A stretch of 64,000 bases of DNA, taken from CBINFS01 sp966250015. GTDB lineage: Bacteria; Bacteroidota; Rhodothermia; Rhodothermales; DASSAV01. A model generated the notes under the pieces. It saw nothing but the letters and a program-made list of their open reading frames with translations, was not told the origin of the DNA and searched no databases. Location: NCBI GenBank assembly GCA_966250015.1, contig CBINFS010000002.1:62001-126000 (forward strand), given 5' to 3'. The position numbers were made by a program, and so were the translations under genes. Positions 51,744 to 61,401 of the stretch are shown here, in pieces (positions within the stretch are counted from its first letter, which is position 1; every line of letters begins with the position of its first letter).

Positions 51744-53942
51744 ATGGAAAAATTGACAATGAACCGTCGCACCTTCTTGCGAGCCTCTGCCCTGGCTGGA
51801 GGCGGTATGTTGCTCGGCATGTACTATGCGCCCGCGACGCACGCTCAGGTTACTTCCACCCCGGCCGTTGCCGAGCTGAACGCGTTCATACGCATCGCGC
51901 CTGACGGTGCGGTGACGATCATCGGCAAAAATCCCGAAATCGGTCAGGGTGTCAAGACGATGCTCCCGATGTTGATTGCCGAGGAGCTGGACGTCGACTG
52001 GCACAACGTGACGGTGGAGCAGGGCAAACTCAACGAGCCGGTGTACGGTCCCCAGTTTGCGGGCGGCAGCACGGCTACCCCGATAAACTGGGAGCCGATG
52101 CGCAAGACGGGCGCCGCTGCCCGTATGATGCTGATCGCGGCCGCCGCACAGACGTGGGGCGTGCCTGAGTCGGAATGCACAACCGAGTCGGGGCGCGTAC
52201 TGCACAAGGCGAGCAACCGGTCGCTCGGTTACGGCGAGCTGGCTTCGAAGGCTGCCACCCTGGCACCGCCCGATCCTGATTCCGTGCCGCTCAAAGACCC
52301 GAAAGATTACCGGTTGATCGGTAAGCCGACGCCGTCGGTAGACAACGCAGCCATCGTGACGGGTATGCTGACGTATGCTTCCGACGTCACCCTGCCCGGG
52401 ATGCTTTCCGCCGTGTTTGTGAAGTGCCCGGTTTTCGGGGGGAAGGTGAAACAGGCCAATCTGGACGTCGTCCGCGCGCAGCCGGGTGTACGCCATGCCT
52501 TCGTGGTGGAAGGCGGATCCGACCTGAACGGGTTGCTGGGAGGGGTCGCGATCGTGGCCGACAAGTGGTGGCAGGCCCAGGCCGCCAGGCAGAAGCTCGT
52601 GGTGGAGTGGGATGAGGGGCCGACGGCCGAGCAGAGCAGCGCCGGCTTCGCCCGCCGCGCCGAAGAGCTGTCGAAGCAACCGCCGGACCGCGTCATTGCC
52701 AACGATGGGGACGTCGATACAGCCCTACAGCAGGCGGCAAAAACGCTGGAAGCCACGTACACGTATCCTTTCATCGCTCACGCCACCCTGGAGCCGCAGA
52801 CGTGTACCGCTCACTACCACGACGGCGAGATGGAGATCTGGGCGCCAAGCCAGACGCCGGGCGATGGCCGAAACCTCGTCGCGAAGACGCTCGGCCTCGA
52901 TCCCGACGCCATTACGGTCTACCTCACGGGTATGGGAGGCGGGTTCGGACGCCGGCTCGCGAATGACTACATGGTGGAAGCGGCCTGGATTGCGCGCGAA
53001 GTCGGGGCGCCGGTCAAGCTGCTCTACTCCCGCGAAGACGACATGCAGCACGACTTCTACCGTCCGGGCGGTTTCCATTACCTGAAGGGCGGCCTCGACG
53101 AGGAAGGGAAGCTCATTGCCTGGCAGAACCACTTCATCACGTACGGGGAAGAGGGTCGCTACGCCCAGGCAGCGAACATTCACGACGATGAGTTTCCGAT
53201 GCGGTTCGTCCCGAACTTCAGGCTCCAGGTTTCGACGATGCCGCTCGGGGTGCCGACGGGCTATCTCCGCGCTCCGGCTAGCAATGCGCTTGCCTTCGTG
53301 ATGCAGTCGTTCATCGATGAGCTCGCGCACGCAGCCGGTAGGGACCCGCTCGAGTTCCAGCTGGAGCTGCTGGATAGGCCACCGCTCCCGCTCCCGGAGG
53401 GCCGGCGTTCGGGCTTCCGGCCTGAGCGCATGCGCGGGGTGCTCGAGCTCGTGGCGGAGAAATCCGGATGGGGTAAACGGTCGCTTCCGGAAAATACCGC
53501 GTTGGGGATCGGTGCGTATTACTGCCACAGCGGCTACTTTGCCGAGGTGGCCGAGGTACGTGTGGAATCGGGCTACCGGGTCATCGTAAACAAGGTGTGG
53601 GCGGTCGGCGACGTTGGACGGCCGATCATTAACCCGAGCGGCGCCCTCCAACAGGTTCAGGGATCGGTCATCGATGGCCTGAGCCACCTCGGAGACGCCG
53701 AAATCACGATCGAGGGAGGCCGGGTCGTACAGTCGAACTTCCTCGAGTTCACGCCGCTGCGTATCCGCCAGGCGCCCCGAGAGATCGAGGTGCACTTCAT
53801 CGAGTCGGACAACCCGCCCACCGGCCTCGGGGAACCGGCACTGCCCCCGATCATTCCTGCAGTCTGCAACGCCATCTTTGCCGTGACCGGAAAGAGGATT
53901 CGTTCTCTACCGATCTCCAAACATGGTTTTCTTCTTGCGTGA
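51744..53942 (+). CDS. iorB: Molybdopterin-binding subunit of a periplasmic aldehyde/xanthine oxidase-family enzyme (IorB-type)
   Basis: 732 residues. Twin-arginine signal MNRRTFLRASALAGGGMLLG, then the Ald_Xan_dh_C2 architecture: AVTIIGKNPEIGQGVKTMLP, GGSTATPINWEPMRK, ATLEPQTCTAHYHDGEMEIWAPSQTPG, LTGMGGGFGRRLANDYM, GYLRAPASNALAFVMQSFIDELA, and the C-terminal PPTGLGEPALPPIIPAVCNAIF containing the catalytic Glu. It hydroxylates an aldehyde or N-heterocycle using water, with the Mo-cytosine-type cofactor. The Tat signal means the holoenzyme, with IorA carried along, works outside the cytoplasm. Dedicated cofactor-maturation genes are not in the window. Confidence 0.94.
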   Translation: MEKLTMNRRTFLRASALAGGGMLLGMYYAPATHAQVTSTPAVAELNAFIRIAPDGAVTIIGKNPEIGQGVKTMLPMLIAEELDVDWHNVTVEQGKLNEPVYGPQFAGGSTATPINWEPMRKTGAAARMMLIAAAAQTWGVPESECTTESGRVLHKASNRSLGYGELASKAATLAPPDPDSVPLKDPKDYRLIGKPTPSVDNAAIVTGMLTYASDVTLPGMLSAVFVKCPVFGGKVKQANLDVVRAQPGVRHAFVVEGGSDLNGLLGGVAIVADKWWQAQAARQKLVVEWDEGPTAEQSSAGFARRAEELSKQPPDRVIANDGDVDTALQQAAKTLEATYTYPFIAHATLEPQTCTAHYHDGEMEIWAPSQTPGDGRNLVAKTLGLDPDAITVYLTGMGGGFGRRLANDYMVEAAWIAREVGAPVKLLYSREDDMQHDFYRPGGFHYLKGGLDEEGKLIAWQNHFITYGEEGRYAQAANIHDDEFPMRFVPNFRLQVSTMPLGVPTGYLRAPASNALAFVMQSFIDELAHAAGRDPLEFQLELLDRPPLPLPEGRRSGFRPERMRGVLELVAEKSGWGKRSLPENTALGIGAYYCHSGYFAEVAEVRVESGYRVIVNKVWAVGDVGRPIINPSGALQQVQGSVIDGLSHLGDAEITIEGGRVVQSNFLEFTPLRIRQAPREIEVHFIESDNPPTGLGEPALPPIIPAVCNAIFAVTGKRIRSLPISKHGFLLA

Positions 53943-53968
53943 ACTGACAGGAGCGGCCGGGGCAAAAC

Positions 53969-54742
53969 ATGCAGCTGCACTTTCGTGAGTACGGGTCGTC
54001 GGGTCCGGCCCTGGTCATCCTCCACGGACTGCTGGGAGCGAGCGGGAACTGGCACACGCTGGCGTCGAAGAGCTTCAGCGATTCGTTTCACGTCTACGCC
54101 GTCGACCTGCGCAACCACGGCCGCTCGCCGCATAGCGACCGGTTCGATCTGCCCACGATGGCCGAGGACGTGCGCGCCTTTCTGAAGCAGACCGGTCACG
54201 CGTCGGCTCACGTGCTCGGGCATTCGATGGGCGGCAAGGTGGCGATGCTGCTCGCGCTCGAGAGCCCGGAAGTCGTCGACCGACTGGTGGTCGTGGACAT
54301 CGCACCCCGGGCTTATCCGCCGCATCATACCGAAATACTCGAAGCCCTCCGATTGCTGGACCCCGGTGCATATAGCAGCCGCACCGAAATCGACCGGGCG
54401 CTCTCCGAGCGAATCGCGTCGGCAACGGTGCGCCAGTTTCTGCTGAAGAACCTCGCACTCGACAAGGATACCGGCGCCTACCGATGGCAGGCCAACATTG
54501 AGGGCATCGATCGCAACTACGACGCGATCAACGCGGCCATCGAATCCAACTCGACGTTCAATGGGCCTGCCCTATTCGTGCGGGGGGAAAAGTCCGACTA
54601 CGTGCAGGACGAGGACCGGGAGCAAATCCTGAAGCTGTTCCCGAATGCGCGCATCGAGACCATCAGCGGGGCCGGACACTGGGTCCACGCCGAGGCTCCG
54701 GAGCCGTTTGCCCAAACGGTTCTCTCGTTTCTTACTTCTTGA
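53969..54742 (+). CDS. Alpha/beta hydrolase (YbfF-like esterase family)
   Basis: 257 residues of the alpha/beta fold: oxyanion loop LVILHGLLGASGNWHTLA, nucleophile Ser86 in LGHSMGGKVAM, VVDIAPRAYPPHHTEILEAL, acid in LFVRGEKSDYV, and His237 in SGAGHWVHAEAP. These match the YbfF/RbsQ-like cytoplasmic esterases. Substrate unknown. It starts 27 nt after iorB and could be co-transcribed. Its last 11 nt overlap the 3' end of the convergent GH9 gene. Confidence 0.92.
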   Translation: MQLHFREYGSSGPALVILHGLLGASGNWHTLASKSFSDSFHVYAVDLRNHGRSPHSDRFDLPTMAEDVRAFLKQTGHASAHVLGHSMGGKVAMLLALESPEVVDRLVVVDIAPRAYPPHHTEILEALRLLDPGAYSSRTEIDRALSERIASATVRQFLLKNLALDKDTGAYRWQANIEGIDRNYDAINAAIESNSTFNGPALFVRGEKSDYVQDEDREQILKLFPNARIETISGAGHWVHAEAPEPFAQTVLSFLTS

Positions 54743-56555
54743 CGGGCGCTGTGGGGTCCGGAGCGCCGAAGAAAGCCATCAGGTAGATGGTGTCGGCGGT
54801 GCCGTCCATCGTCGGCTCGTTGGTCGAGTAGTCGCCGATGTCGTCGTGATAGACGACGTACGGGTTCTGGAAGAAGGCAAACTCGTCCGGTTGCAGCAGG
54901 GTAAGGCCTCTCAGGTTGTTGTAGATGGTGGCGTAGACCGGCCCATCGACGAGCCCGCCCGGAACCATCTGTTTCGTGAGGTACCAGACGCTGGTGTGGA
55001 TGTCTTCCGGGTATTCACCGTCTCTCGGGATCCCCGTAAACATCGACGTTCCCCAGGGGTTACGCCCGAGGAGCCAGTCCCGGTGCGCCAGGATCAGGTC
55101 GTGATACTGCATGTCGCCGGTCATCTGCTCGTACAGCAGGCCTTGCGTGATCAGGGCGCTCACGAGGTGGTTCGAGCACCAGATGAACGGCACGCCGATA
55201 TGGTAGGCGTTGCGCTGAGCCCGCTGCCGTATCTTTTCGAGCCCGTCCCGGTAATATCCGGCCAGCGTGTCTTTGAGGGCTTCGTCCACGAAGGGGTACA
55301 GCGCGAAGTGCCCGACGTTCACGAAGGGATAGAACTGGTAGTGCTCGGTTGTGTCGCGTCCCATCCACGACGTGGTATTGATGAGCCGGGCGTAGTGCTT
55401 TGCGTCTTCGAGGTACGCAGGTTCCTGCGTCACACGGAAGAGCTCGGCCGCTCCCCATTCCATGTCGTCAGCCCACGTGTCTTCGGTGTAGCGGTAAGGT
55501 GCGCCGTACGAGTTTCCCTGCTGGAACCCTTCTTTTTGTTTGCCCAAGGCGTAGGCGGAGCGTGCCTTTTGCAGGCACATCTCGGCGTAGCCGGGGTCGT
55601 CGTCCTTGAAGACGTCGTACGCCAAAGCCATGGCGGCAGCGACCCGTCCGGCCAGGTTGGCTACGCCGGTAGCCTTGCTTTTGTACTCGCGCAGTCCCTG
55701 CGGCTGCCCCGTGGCGAAATAGGCGACGCGATAGCTGAACGGTCCCCACCCGTAGTCCGAGCTGTCGCGGTTGGGCCACTTCCAGCCGATGTGGTCGCGG
55801 TCGTCGGCGACCTGGTGGTAAAGCTGGTCGGGCGCGGGATGCATTTTGTGGAGCCATTCGAGCCCCCAGCGGGCCTCGTCGAGCACGTCGGCGACGCCGT
55901 TGGGGAAAGGCCGGCCGTAGGCATCCACCCGGTCACCGAATTTCTCCGGCGCCAGCCGATAGGCGAGCAGCATCCGAGCCGTGGCGTTGCTCGACGTGAT
56001 CAGGTACTTAAGCTGGTCGCCCGCATCGTGCCAGCCGCCGGAGACGTCGATGTAGGTCGAGTCCGGCAGCGTTCCAAACATGCTCCGGCCGTCGTGCCGG
56101 TGGCAGACCATGTCGAGGAAGGGATTGTACCCGCACCGTTGCTGGCGCATGAACACGAGCAGGTCGTCCTGGACGGTTCCGTAGGCGTCGCGCCCGATTC
56201 CGAAGGCCGGCGACCGATCTCCCGTGGCGTCAAGCTCGATCACGTAGCGCCCGGGCTCGCGAAACGAGCTGAAGTCGAGCGTATAGTAGTGCGGAAACCG
56301 GCCCCAACCGGGCGCCTCTGAGGGAACGAGATTCCCTTTGAACCGGACTTCGCCACTCTCTTCGTCCCGAAGCGAGAACGAGCCGCTCTGGGGTTTCTCC
56401 GAGAAGGCCAGAGCCACCTTGGTGTCTTCGGGAAGGTAGCCGAGAAGGTTAACACGCACGAAGGCGTCGCCGGTCTGAGCGAAGGCCGAAAGCACCGGCA
56501 TCAAACCGCAAAACAGTGCGAGAAGGGAAAGACGGAAAATCCTGGAGGGTGTCAT
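54732..56555 (-). CDS. Exported glycoside hydrolase family 9 enzyme
   Basis: 607 residues. Signal peptide to about residue 27. An Ig-like CelD_N domain about 30-115 (VRVNLLGYLPEDTKVALAF, YTLDFSSFREPGRYVIEL), then the (alpha/alpha)6 GH9 domain with the base/nucleophile motif SGGWHDAGD (Asp177, Asp180) and the acid Glu580 in NEPTMDG. LLGRNPWGTSMFTG and IPRDGEYPEDIH are also typical of GH9. The family hydrolyses beta-1,4-glucans (endo- or exo-glucosidases) and related chitooligosaccharides. No carbohydrate-binding module or T9SS domain follows, so it is likely periplasmic. Overlaps the alpha/beta hydrolase by 11 nt tail to tail. Confidence 0.94.
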   Translation of the reverse strand: MTPSRIFRLSLLALFCGLMPVLSAFAQTGDAFVRVNLLGYLPEDTKVALAFSEKPQSGSFSLRDEESGEVRFKGNLVPSEAPGWGRFPHYYTLDFSSFREPGRYVIELDATGDRSPAFGIGRDAYGTVQDDLLVFMRQQRCGYNPFLDMVCHRHDGRSMFGTLPDSTYIDVSGGWHDAGDQLKYLITSSNATARMLLAYRLAPEKFGDRVDAYGRPFPNGVADVLDEARWGLEWLHKMHPAPDQLYHQVADDRDHIGWKWPNRDSSDYGWGPFSYRVAYFATGQPQGLREYKSKATGVANLAGRVAAAMALAYDVFKDDDPGYAEMCLQKARSAYALGKQKEGFQQGNSYGAPYRYTEDTWADDMEWGAAELFRVTQEPAYLEDAKHYARLINTTSWMGRDTTEHYQFYPFVNVGHFALYPFVDEALKDTLAGYYRDGLEKIRQRAQRNAYHIGVPFIWCSNHLVSALITQGLLYEQMTGDMQYHDLILAHRDWLLGRNPWGTSMFTGIPRDGEYPEDIHTSVWYLTKQMVPGGLVDGPVYATIYNNLRGLTLLQPDEFAFFQNPYVVYHDDIGDYSTNEPTMDGTADTIYLMAFFGAPDPTAPVKK

Positions 56556-56796
56556 GGTCGTGTGGGATCAACCTGTAGGGCACATGAAGTGAGTATACAA
56601 ATCTCGCCGCAGTGATACGAAAACCGGCATGGGGAAAAACGTCTGCCCGGGTGCCTGTGAGGGCTCGAAAGGGAAAGTGCGATTCGTCGTGGCGGACATT
56701 AAAGACGCGAATCCGACGAACAATCTTAGTTCGTAGGTCGTTCATCGTATCTTAAGTTAAAATGATTACTGTGCTTTCAGAAGATATTGTGACAGA
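56556..56796. other. Intergenic region upstream of metH
   Basis: 241 bp between divergent GH9 and metH genes. I looked for cobalamin, SAM and SAH riboswitch cores (for example the B12 box GCCACTG) and found none. No housekeeping promoter match was found either. Confidence 0.3.
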
Positions 56797-59700
56797 ATGA
56801 CCGACACGTTTGCCCGGCTTACCCGACTCCTGAACGAACGCATTCTCGTGCTCGACGGGGCGATGGCGACCATGATCCAGCGGCACCGCCTCGACGAGGT
56901 GGCATTCCGAGGCGAGAAGTTCAAGGATCATCCGGGCGAGCTCCGCGGCAATAACGACCTGCTTTCTCTAACACGTCCCGACGTCATTCTAGAAATTCAC
57001 CGCGCATACCTGGAGGCCGGTGCGGACATCATCGAGACGAACACCTTCAGCGCCAATGCCATCTCGCAGGCGGATTACGGCCTCTCAGATTACGTTTACG
57101 AGCTGAACCTGGCTTCGGCGCGGCTGGCGCGAAGTGCCGCAGACGAATACACGAAACGCACACCGGAAAAGCCCCGGTTCGTCGCGGGCTCCATCGGTCC
57201 GACCAGCAAGACGCTCTCCATTTCTCCCGACGTGAGCGACCCCGGCTTCCGTGCCGTATTCTTCGACGCGATGGCGGCCGCTTATCTCGAACAGATCAGG
57301 GGCCTCGTCGACGGCGGTGTGGACATTCTGCTCATCGAGACAGTCTTCGACACCCTCAACGCAAAGGCCGCGATCTGGGCCATCCAGGAGCACCGCGAGC
57401 AGACGGGCATCGATCTGCCTGTCATCATTTCCGGGACCATCGTCGACATGAGCGGCCGGACTCTGTCCGGGCAGACCACCGAAGCCTTCCTGATTTCGAT
57501 CTCACACGCACCGAACCTGCTCGCCGTGGGGCTCAACTGTGCGATGGGTTCCGGGCAGATGCGGCCGTTCATCGAGGAGCTTTCGCGGCTCGCTCCCTTT
57601 GCGGTCAGCCTGTATCCAAATGCCGGCCTGCCCAATGCATTCGGCGGGTACGACGAATCGCCGGAGTTTATGGCCGGGCAGATCGCTTCATATGCAGAAA
57701 GCGGGTTCGTCAACATCGTCGGAGGCTGCTGCGGGACGACCCCGGACCACATCCGGGCGTTTGCCGAGGTAACGCAGGGCCTTCCACCACGCCGCATACC
57801 GGAGGTCGAACACCGGTTGAGACTAAGCGGTATGGAGCCTTTTGTTTTGCGCCCGGACATGACGTTCGTGAATATTGGGGAGCGGACAAACGTCACCGGC
57901 TCGCGCAAGTTTGCCCGGCTCATTAAGGAGGGCAACTACGAGGAAGCGTTGTCGATCGCTCGCCAGCAGGTCGAAAACGGCGCGCAGATGATCGACGTGA
58001 ACATGGACGAGGCGATGCTCGATTCGGAAGCCGCAATGGCCAGGTTCCTCAACCTGATCGCCGGTGAGCCCGACATCGCCCGCGTGCCCGTCGTCATCGA
58101 CTCATCCCGCTGGTCTGTGATCGAAGCAGGGCTCAAGTGTGTCCAGGGCAAAGCCGTCGTCAACTCGATCTCCCTCAAGGAAGGCGAAGAGGTCTTCAAG
58201 GAGCATGCCCGCAAGGTCCGGCGGTACGGCGCCGCCGCCATCGTGATGGCCTTCGACGAAAAAGGGCAGGCCGACACGTTCGAAAGGCGCATCGAGGTGT
58301 GCCAAAGGGCATACGACATCCTGACCAACGAGGTCGGGTTTCCCCCGGAAGACATCATCTTCGACCCGAACATTTTTGCCGTCGCAACGGGCATCGAGGA
58401 GCACAACACGTACGCGATCGACTACATTCGGGCGACACGCTGGATCAAGGAAAACCTGCCGTACGTGCACGTTTCGGGCGGGGTTAGCAACATCTCGTTT
58501 TCGTTCCGTGGGAACGACCGCGTCCGGGAGGCCATACACGCGGCCTTTCTCTATCACGCCGTTCAGGCGGGGATGGACATGGGCATCGTCAATGCAGGCC
58601 AGCTCGAGGTCTATGAGGAAGTGCCGAAGGACCTGCTGGAACGGATCGAGGACGTGCTCTTCAACCGTCGTCCCGACGCGACCGAGCGCCTGGTAGAGTT
58701 TGCGGAGCAGGTGGCGAAAGGGGACGCCGGCGCCGGCACGAAGCTGGACGAGTGGCGGTCGTGGCCCGTAGAGGAACGGCTCAAGTATGCCCTCGTGAAG
58801 GGCATCGTCGATTACATCGAGGAGGACACGGAGGAAGCCAGGCAGCAGTATCCGTCCGCGATCCACGTGATCGAAGGGCCGCTCATGGAGGGCATGAGTG
58901 TCGTCGGCGACCTCTTCGGCGCGGGTAAAATGTTTCTCCCCCAGGTGGTCAAAAGCGCCCGGGTGATGAAGAAGTCGGTGGCGTACCTGGTCCCGTTCCT
59001 GGAGAAGGAGAAGGCGGCGTTGAAAGATGCCCGGCCCCGGGCAAAGATTCTGCTTGCGACCGTCAAGGGCGACGTACACGACATCGGGAAAAACATCGTC
59101 GGGGTCGTCCTGGGCTGCAACAACTACGAGGTGATCGATCTGGGCGTCATGGTGCCGGCCGATCGGATCCTGCAAGCGGCCAGGGAGCACGACGTGGACG
59201 CCATCGGCCTCTCCGGCCTGATCACGCCGTCGCTGGACGAAATGGTGCACGTGGCCGGCGAGATGCAGCGACAGGGATTCAACCTGCCCTTGCTCATCGG
59301 TGGGGCGACAACGTCGAAGCTCCATACGGCGGTCAAAATTGCTCCGGCGTACGACGGGCCCGTCGTCCACGTGCTGGATGCGTCGCGAAGTGTGGGTGTC
59401 GTCAGCAATTTGATCTCCGACGAGCATCGCCCCGCGTTTGTCCGCTCGATCGAAACCGAATACGAGAAGGTGCGAGAAGAGCAGGCGGGAAGGTCGGAGA
59501 AAAAAACCTACCTCACGCTCGAAGACGCACGTAAAAACCGGTTCACGTGCGACTGGTCCCGAGTGCCGATCACAAAACCCGTGCGGCTGGGTGTGACGGT
59601 CTTCCGTGATTATCCGCTCGAGGAAATCCGCAAGTACATCGACTGGACCCCGTTCTTTATCGGCTGGGAGCTAAAGGGTAAGTATCCGCAGATCTTCGAC

Positions 59701-60510
59701 AAACCGGGTGTGGGCGACGAGGCGAAAAAGCTGTTCGACGACGCCAACGCCCTGCTCGACCGCGTGATTCATGATCGGTCCCTGCGTGCCCATGGTGTGG
59801 TCGGCCTGTTCCCTGCCGCTTCAGACGGCGACGACGTGGAGATTTACGCCGACGAGAAGCGGGGCGAGCCGATTGCACGAATCCACATGCTGCGCCAGCA
59901 AACGGAAAAAACGCCGGGCCAGCCGAACCGGTCGCTGGCCGACTTCGTCGCCGGCAAAGATCTCGGTACCGATTACCTGGGCGCTTTTGCCGTGACGGCC
60001 GGGGATGGAATTGAGGAGCTCGTTGAGGCGTTCGCGCGTGAAAACGACGATTATTCGAAGATCCTGATCAAGTCGATAGCGGACCGGCTTGCGGAGGCGT
60101 TTGCCGAGCTGCTCCACGAGCGTGTACGTAAGGAGCTATGGGGTTACGCCCCGGATGAACGGCTCTCGAACGAGGATCTGATCCGCGAGCGTTATCGTGG
60201 TATCCGTCCCGCCGCGGGTTATCCTGCCTGTCCGGACCACACCGAGAAGCAGGTCATCTGGGAGCTGCTCGACGTCCAGGCGAACACGGGGATATGGCTA
60301 ACGGAAAGCATGGCAATGTACCCGGCGGCGTCGGTGTCGGGATTTTATTTTGCTCACCCGGAGGCATCGTACTTCAACGTCGGGAAGATCGGGAAGGATC
60401 AGGTGGAAGATTACGCACGTCGTAAGCAGGTGCCGGTCGAGTACGTGGAGAGGTGGCTCGCCCAGAACCTGAATTACAACCCCGCAATCCGCGAAAAGAC
60501 CGCAGCATAG
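56797..60510 (+). CDS. metH: Cobalamin-dependent methionine synthase
   Basis: 1237 residues, full-length four-module enzyme. Homocysteine domain (1 to about 330) with zinc cysteines in GLNCAMGSGQ and VGGCCGTTPDH. Pterin (methyl-tetrahydrofolate) domain from FVNIGERTNVTGSRKFARL (about 355-620). Cobalamin domain with the DxHxxG motif GDVHDIGKNIVG (cobalt ligand His761) and IGLSGLITPSLDEM. C-terminal activation domain with the AdoMet-binding RGIRPAAGYPACPDHTEK. It transfers methyl from 5-methyl-THF to homocysteine, so the cell needs B12. Runs alone, with a separate bioY downstream. Confidence 0.98.
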   Translation: MTDTFARLTRLLNERILVLDGAMATMIQRHRLDEVAFRGEKFKDHPGELRGNNDLLSLTRPDVILEIHRAYLEAGADIIETNTFSANAISQADYGLSDYVYELNLASARLARSAADEYTKRTPEKPRFVAGSIGPTSKTLSISPDVSDPGFRAVFFDAMAAAYLEQIRGLVDGGVDILLIETVFDTLNAKAAIWAIQEHREQTGIDLPVIISGTIVDMSGRTLSGQTTEAFLISISHAPNLLAVGLNCAMGSGQMRPFIEELSRLAPFAVSLYPNAGLPNAFGGYDESPEFMAGQIASYAESGFVNIVGGCCGTTPDHIRAFAEVTQGLPPRRIPEVEHRLRLSGMEPFVLRPDMTFVNIGERTNVTGSRKFARLIKEGNYEEALSIARQQVENGAQMIDVNMDEAMLDSEAAMARFLNLIAGEPDIARVPVVIDSSRWSVIEAGLKCVQGKAVVNSISLKEGEEVFKEHARKVRRYGAAAIVMAFDEKGQADTFERRIEVCQRAYDILTNEVGFPPEDIIFDPNIFAVATGIEEHNTYAIDYIRATRWIKENLPYVHVSGGVSNISFSFRGNDRVREAIHAAFLYHAVQAGMDMGIVNAGQLEVYEEVPKDLLERIEDVLFNRRPDATERLVEFAEQVAKGDAGAGTKLDEWRSWPVEERLKYALVKGIVDYIEEDTEEARQQYPSAIHVIEGPLMEGMSVVGDLFGAGKMFLPQVVKSARVMKKSVAYLVPFLEKEKAALKDARPRAKILLATVKGDVHDIGKNIVGVVLGCNNYEVIDLGVMVPADRILQAAREHDVDAIGLSGLITPSLDEMVHVAGEMQRQGFNLPLLIGGATTSKLHTAVKIAPAYDGPVVHVLDASRSVGVVSNLISDEHRPAFVRSIETEYEKVREEQAGRSEKKTYLTLEDARKNRFTCDWSRVPITKPVRLGVTVFRDYPLEEIRKYIDWTPFFIGWELKGKYPQIFDKPGVGDEAKKLFDDANALLDRVIHDRSLRAHGVVGLFPAASDGDDVEIYADEKRGEPIARIHMLRQQTEKTPGQPNRSLADFVAGKDLGTDYLGAFAVTAGDGIEELVEAFARENDDYSKILIKSIADRLAEAFAELLHERVRKELWGYAPDERLSNEDLIRERYRGIRPAAGYPACPDHTEKQVIWELLDVQANTGIWLTESMAMYPAASVSGFYFAHPEASYFNVGKIGKDQVEDYARRKQVPVEYVERWLAQNLNYNPAIREKTAA

Positions 60511-60634
60511 GATCAGGTGTTCTCGAAGGGTCTGGCCGATCACTTGCAGTTTATTAGGCGTATTGCGAGCCGAGACTGCGAAGTGAGGTCAAGCTTCACG
60601 GTAAGTTGTTCCTTTTTCGCCCGTTCCCTCATGC

Positions 60635-60666
60635 AGCCTTAAAAACGACTGCTTATCTTTAAGGCT
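60635..60666 (+). promoter_or_regulatory. Perfect inverted repeat AGCCTTAAA-N14-TTTAAGGCT upstream of bioY
   Basis: Nine-base arms at 60635-60643 and 60658-60666 with a 14-nt spacer. The right half contains TATCTTTA (60654-60661), a 7/8 match to a -7 box, so a bound regulator would cover a promoter. No T-run follows. The 14-nt spacing resembles BirA operators, but the arm sequence differs from the classical TTGTAAAC/GTTTACAA. Confidence 0.5.
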
Positions 60667-60721
60667 CCGTTCTTGTATCGACGGAATGTGGAGTGAGATA
60701 GCCAGTAACTTTCCAAAGAAT

Positions 60722-61303
60722 ATGACAACCATCCTCAGACTTCATTCCTCACGCACGGCGGCAGTGGACGTGCTGCGCCGTGACGATATAGCGGTGACGG
60801 TCCAGGTGCTCGGGATCGTCGGTTTTACCCTTCTGACTGCCCTCGGCGCGAGCGTGCGGCTTTACCTGTGGGAGGTGCCGTTTACCCTTCAGACGGCCGC
60901 CATTTACGGCAGCGGCCTTTTCCTGGGCTGGCGTAACGGTATGCTCTCGCAGCTGCTCTATCTGGCGCTGGGCCTCGTTTTCCCGGTATTCGCGGGAGAA
61001 GGGTTCGGGGCTGCCTACCTGCTGGGCGCCGCGTCCGCCGGCTACCTGCTGGCCGCGCCCGTTGCGGCTGCCGTCGTCGGATTGCTCTCGAAGCGCTGGA
61101 ACACGCTGACGGGTAGCACGCTGGCGTCGATCGCAGGCGCGCTCGTGCTGTTTGCGATTGGCGTCGTCTGGCTCCACTTTGCAGCCGGACACGCAACGTG
61201 GTTCGAGTCGATCGATAAAGGCTTCATCCGTTTCATCCCGGTCGACCTTGCCAAGCTGATGTTCGTCGGTATGCTGTACGCCGGTACCCGCCACGTTGCC
61301 TGA
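60722..61303 (+). CDS. bioY: Biotin transporter BioY
   Basis: 193 residues of S-component (ECF-type vitamin transporter) with about six helices: IAVTVQVLGIVGFTLLTALGAS, VPFTLQTAAIYGSGLFLGWRNGMLSQLLYLALGLVFPVFAG, GAAYLLGAASAGYLLAAPVAA, and the C-terminal FIPVDLAKLMFVGML with the conserved Asp and Lys. BioY binds biotin and works alone or with the EcfAAT module; no energising genes are adjacent. Start at ATG 60722 gives normal family length; ATG 60686 would add 12 residues. An inverted repeat lies upstream and a terminator downstream. Confidence 0.92.
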   Translation: MTTILRLHSSRTAAVDVLRRDDIAVTVQVLGIVGFTLLTALGASVRLYLWEVPFTLQTAAIYGSGLFLGWRNGMLSQLLYLALGLVFPVFAGEGFGAAYLLGAASAGYLLAAPVAAAVVGLLSKRWNTLTGSTLASIAGALVLFAIGVVWLHFAAGHATWFESIDKGFIRFIPVDLAKLMFVGMLYAGTRHVA

Positions 61304-61337
61304 TTTCCACTCATTGATAATAGATTTCAGGACATTG

Positions 61338-61366
61338 GAGCCTCCGCAAGGGGGCTCTTTTGTTTT
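61338..61366 (+). terminator. Rho-independent terminator after bioY
   Basis: GAGCCTCC (61338-61345) and GGGGGCTC (61350-61357) pair over 8 bp (one G-U) with a GCAA tetraloop, followed by TTTTGTTTT. Confidence 0.85.
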
Positions 61367-61401
61367 GATGGTTTTATAATCGGATTTTTTGCCGCTCCCT
61401 C

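Noticed and set aside
54645..56321. A 558-codon plus-strand frame opposite the GH9 gene
   Set aside because: Shadow of GH9; its composition is arginine/valine/histidine-rich with no recognised domain.
56556..56796. Cobalamin, SAM or SAH riboswitch before metH
   Set aside because: No B12 box and no recognisable SAM or SAH core; only scattered short complementarities.
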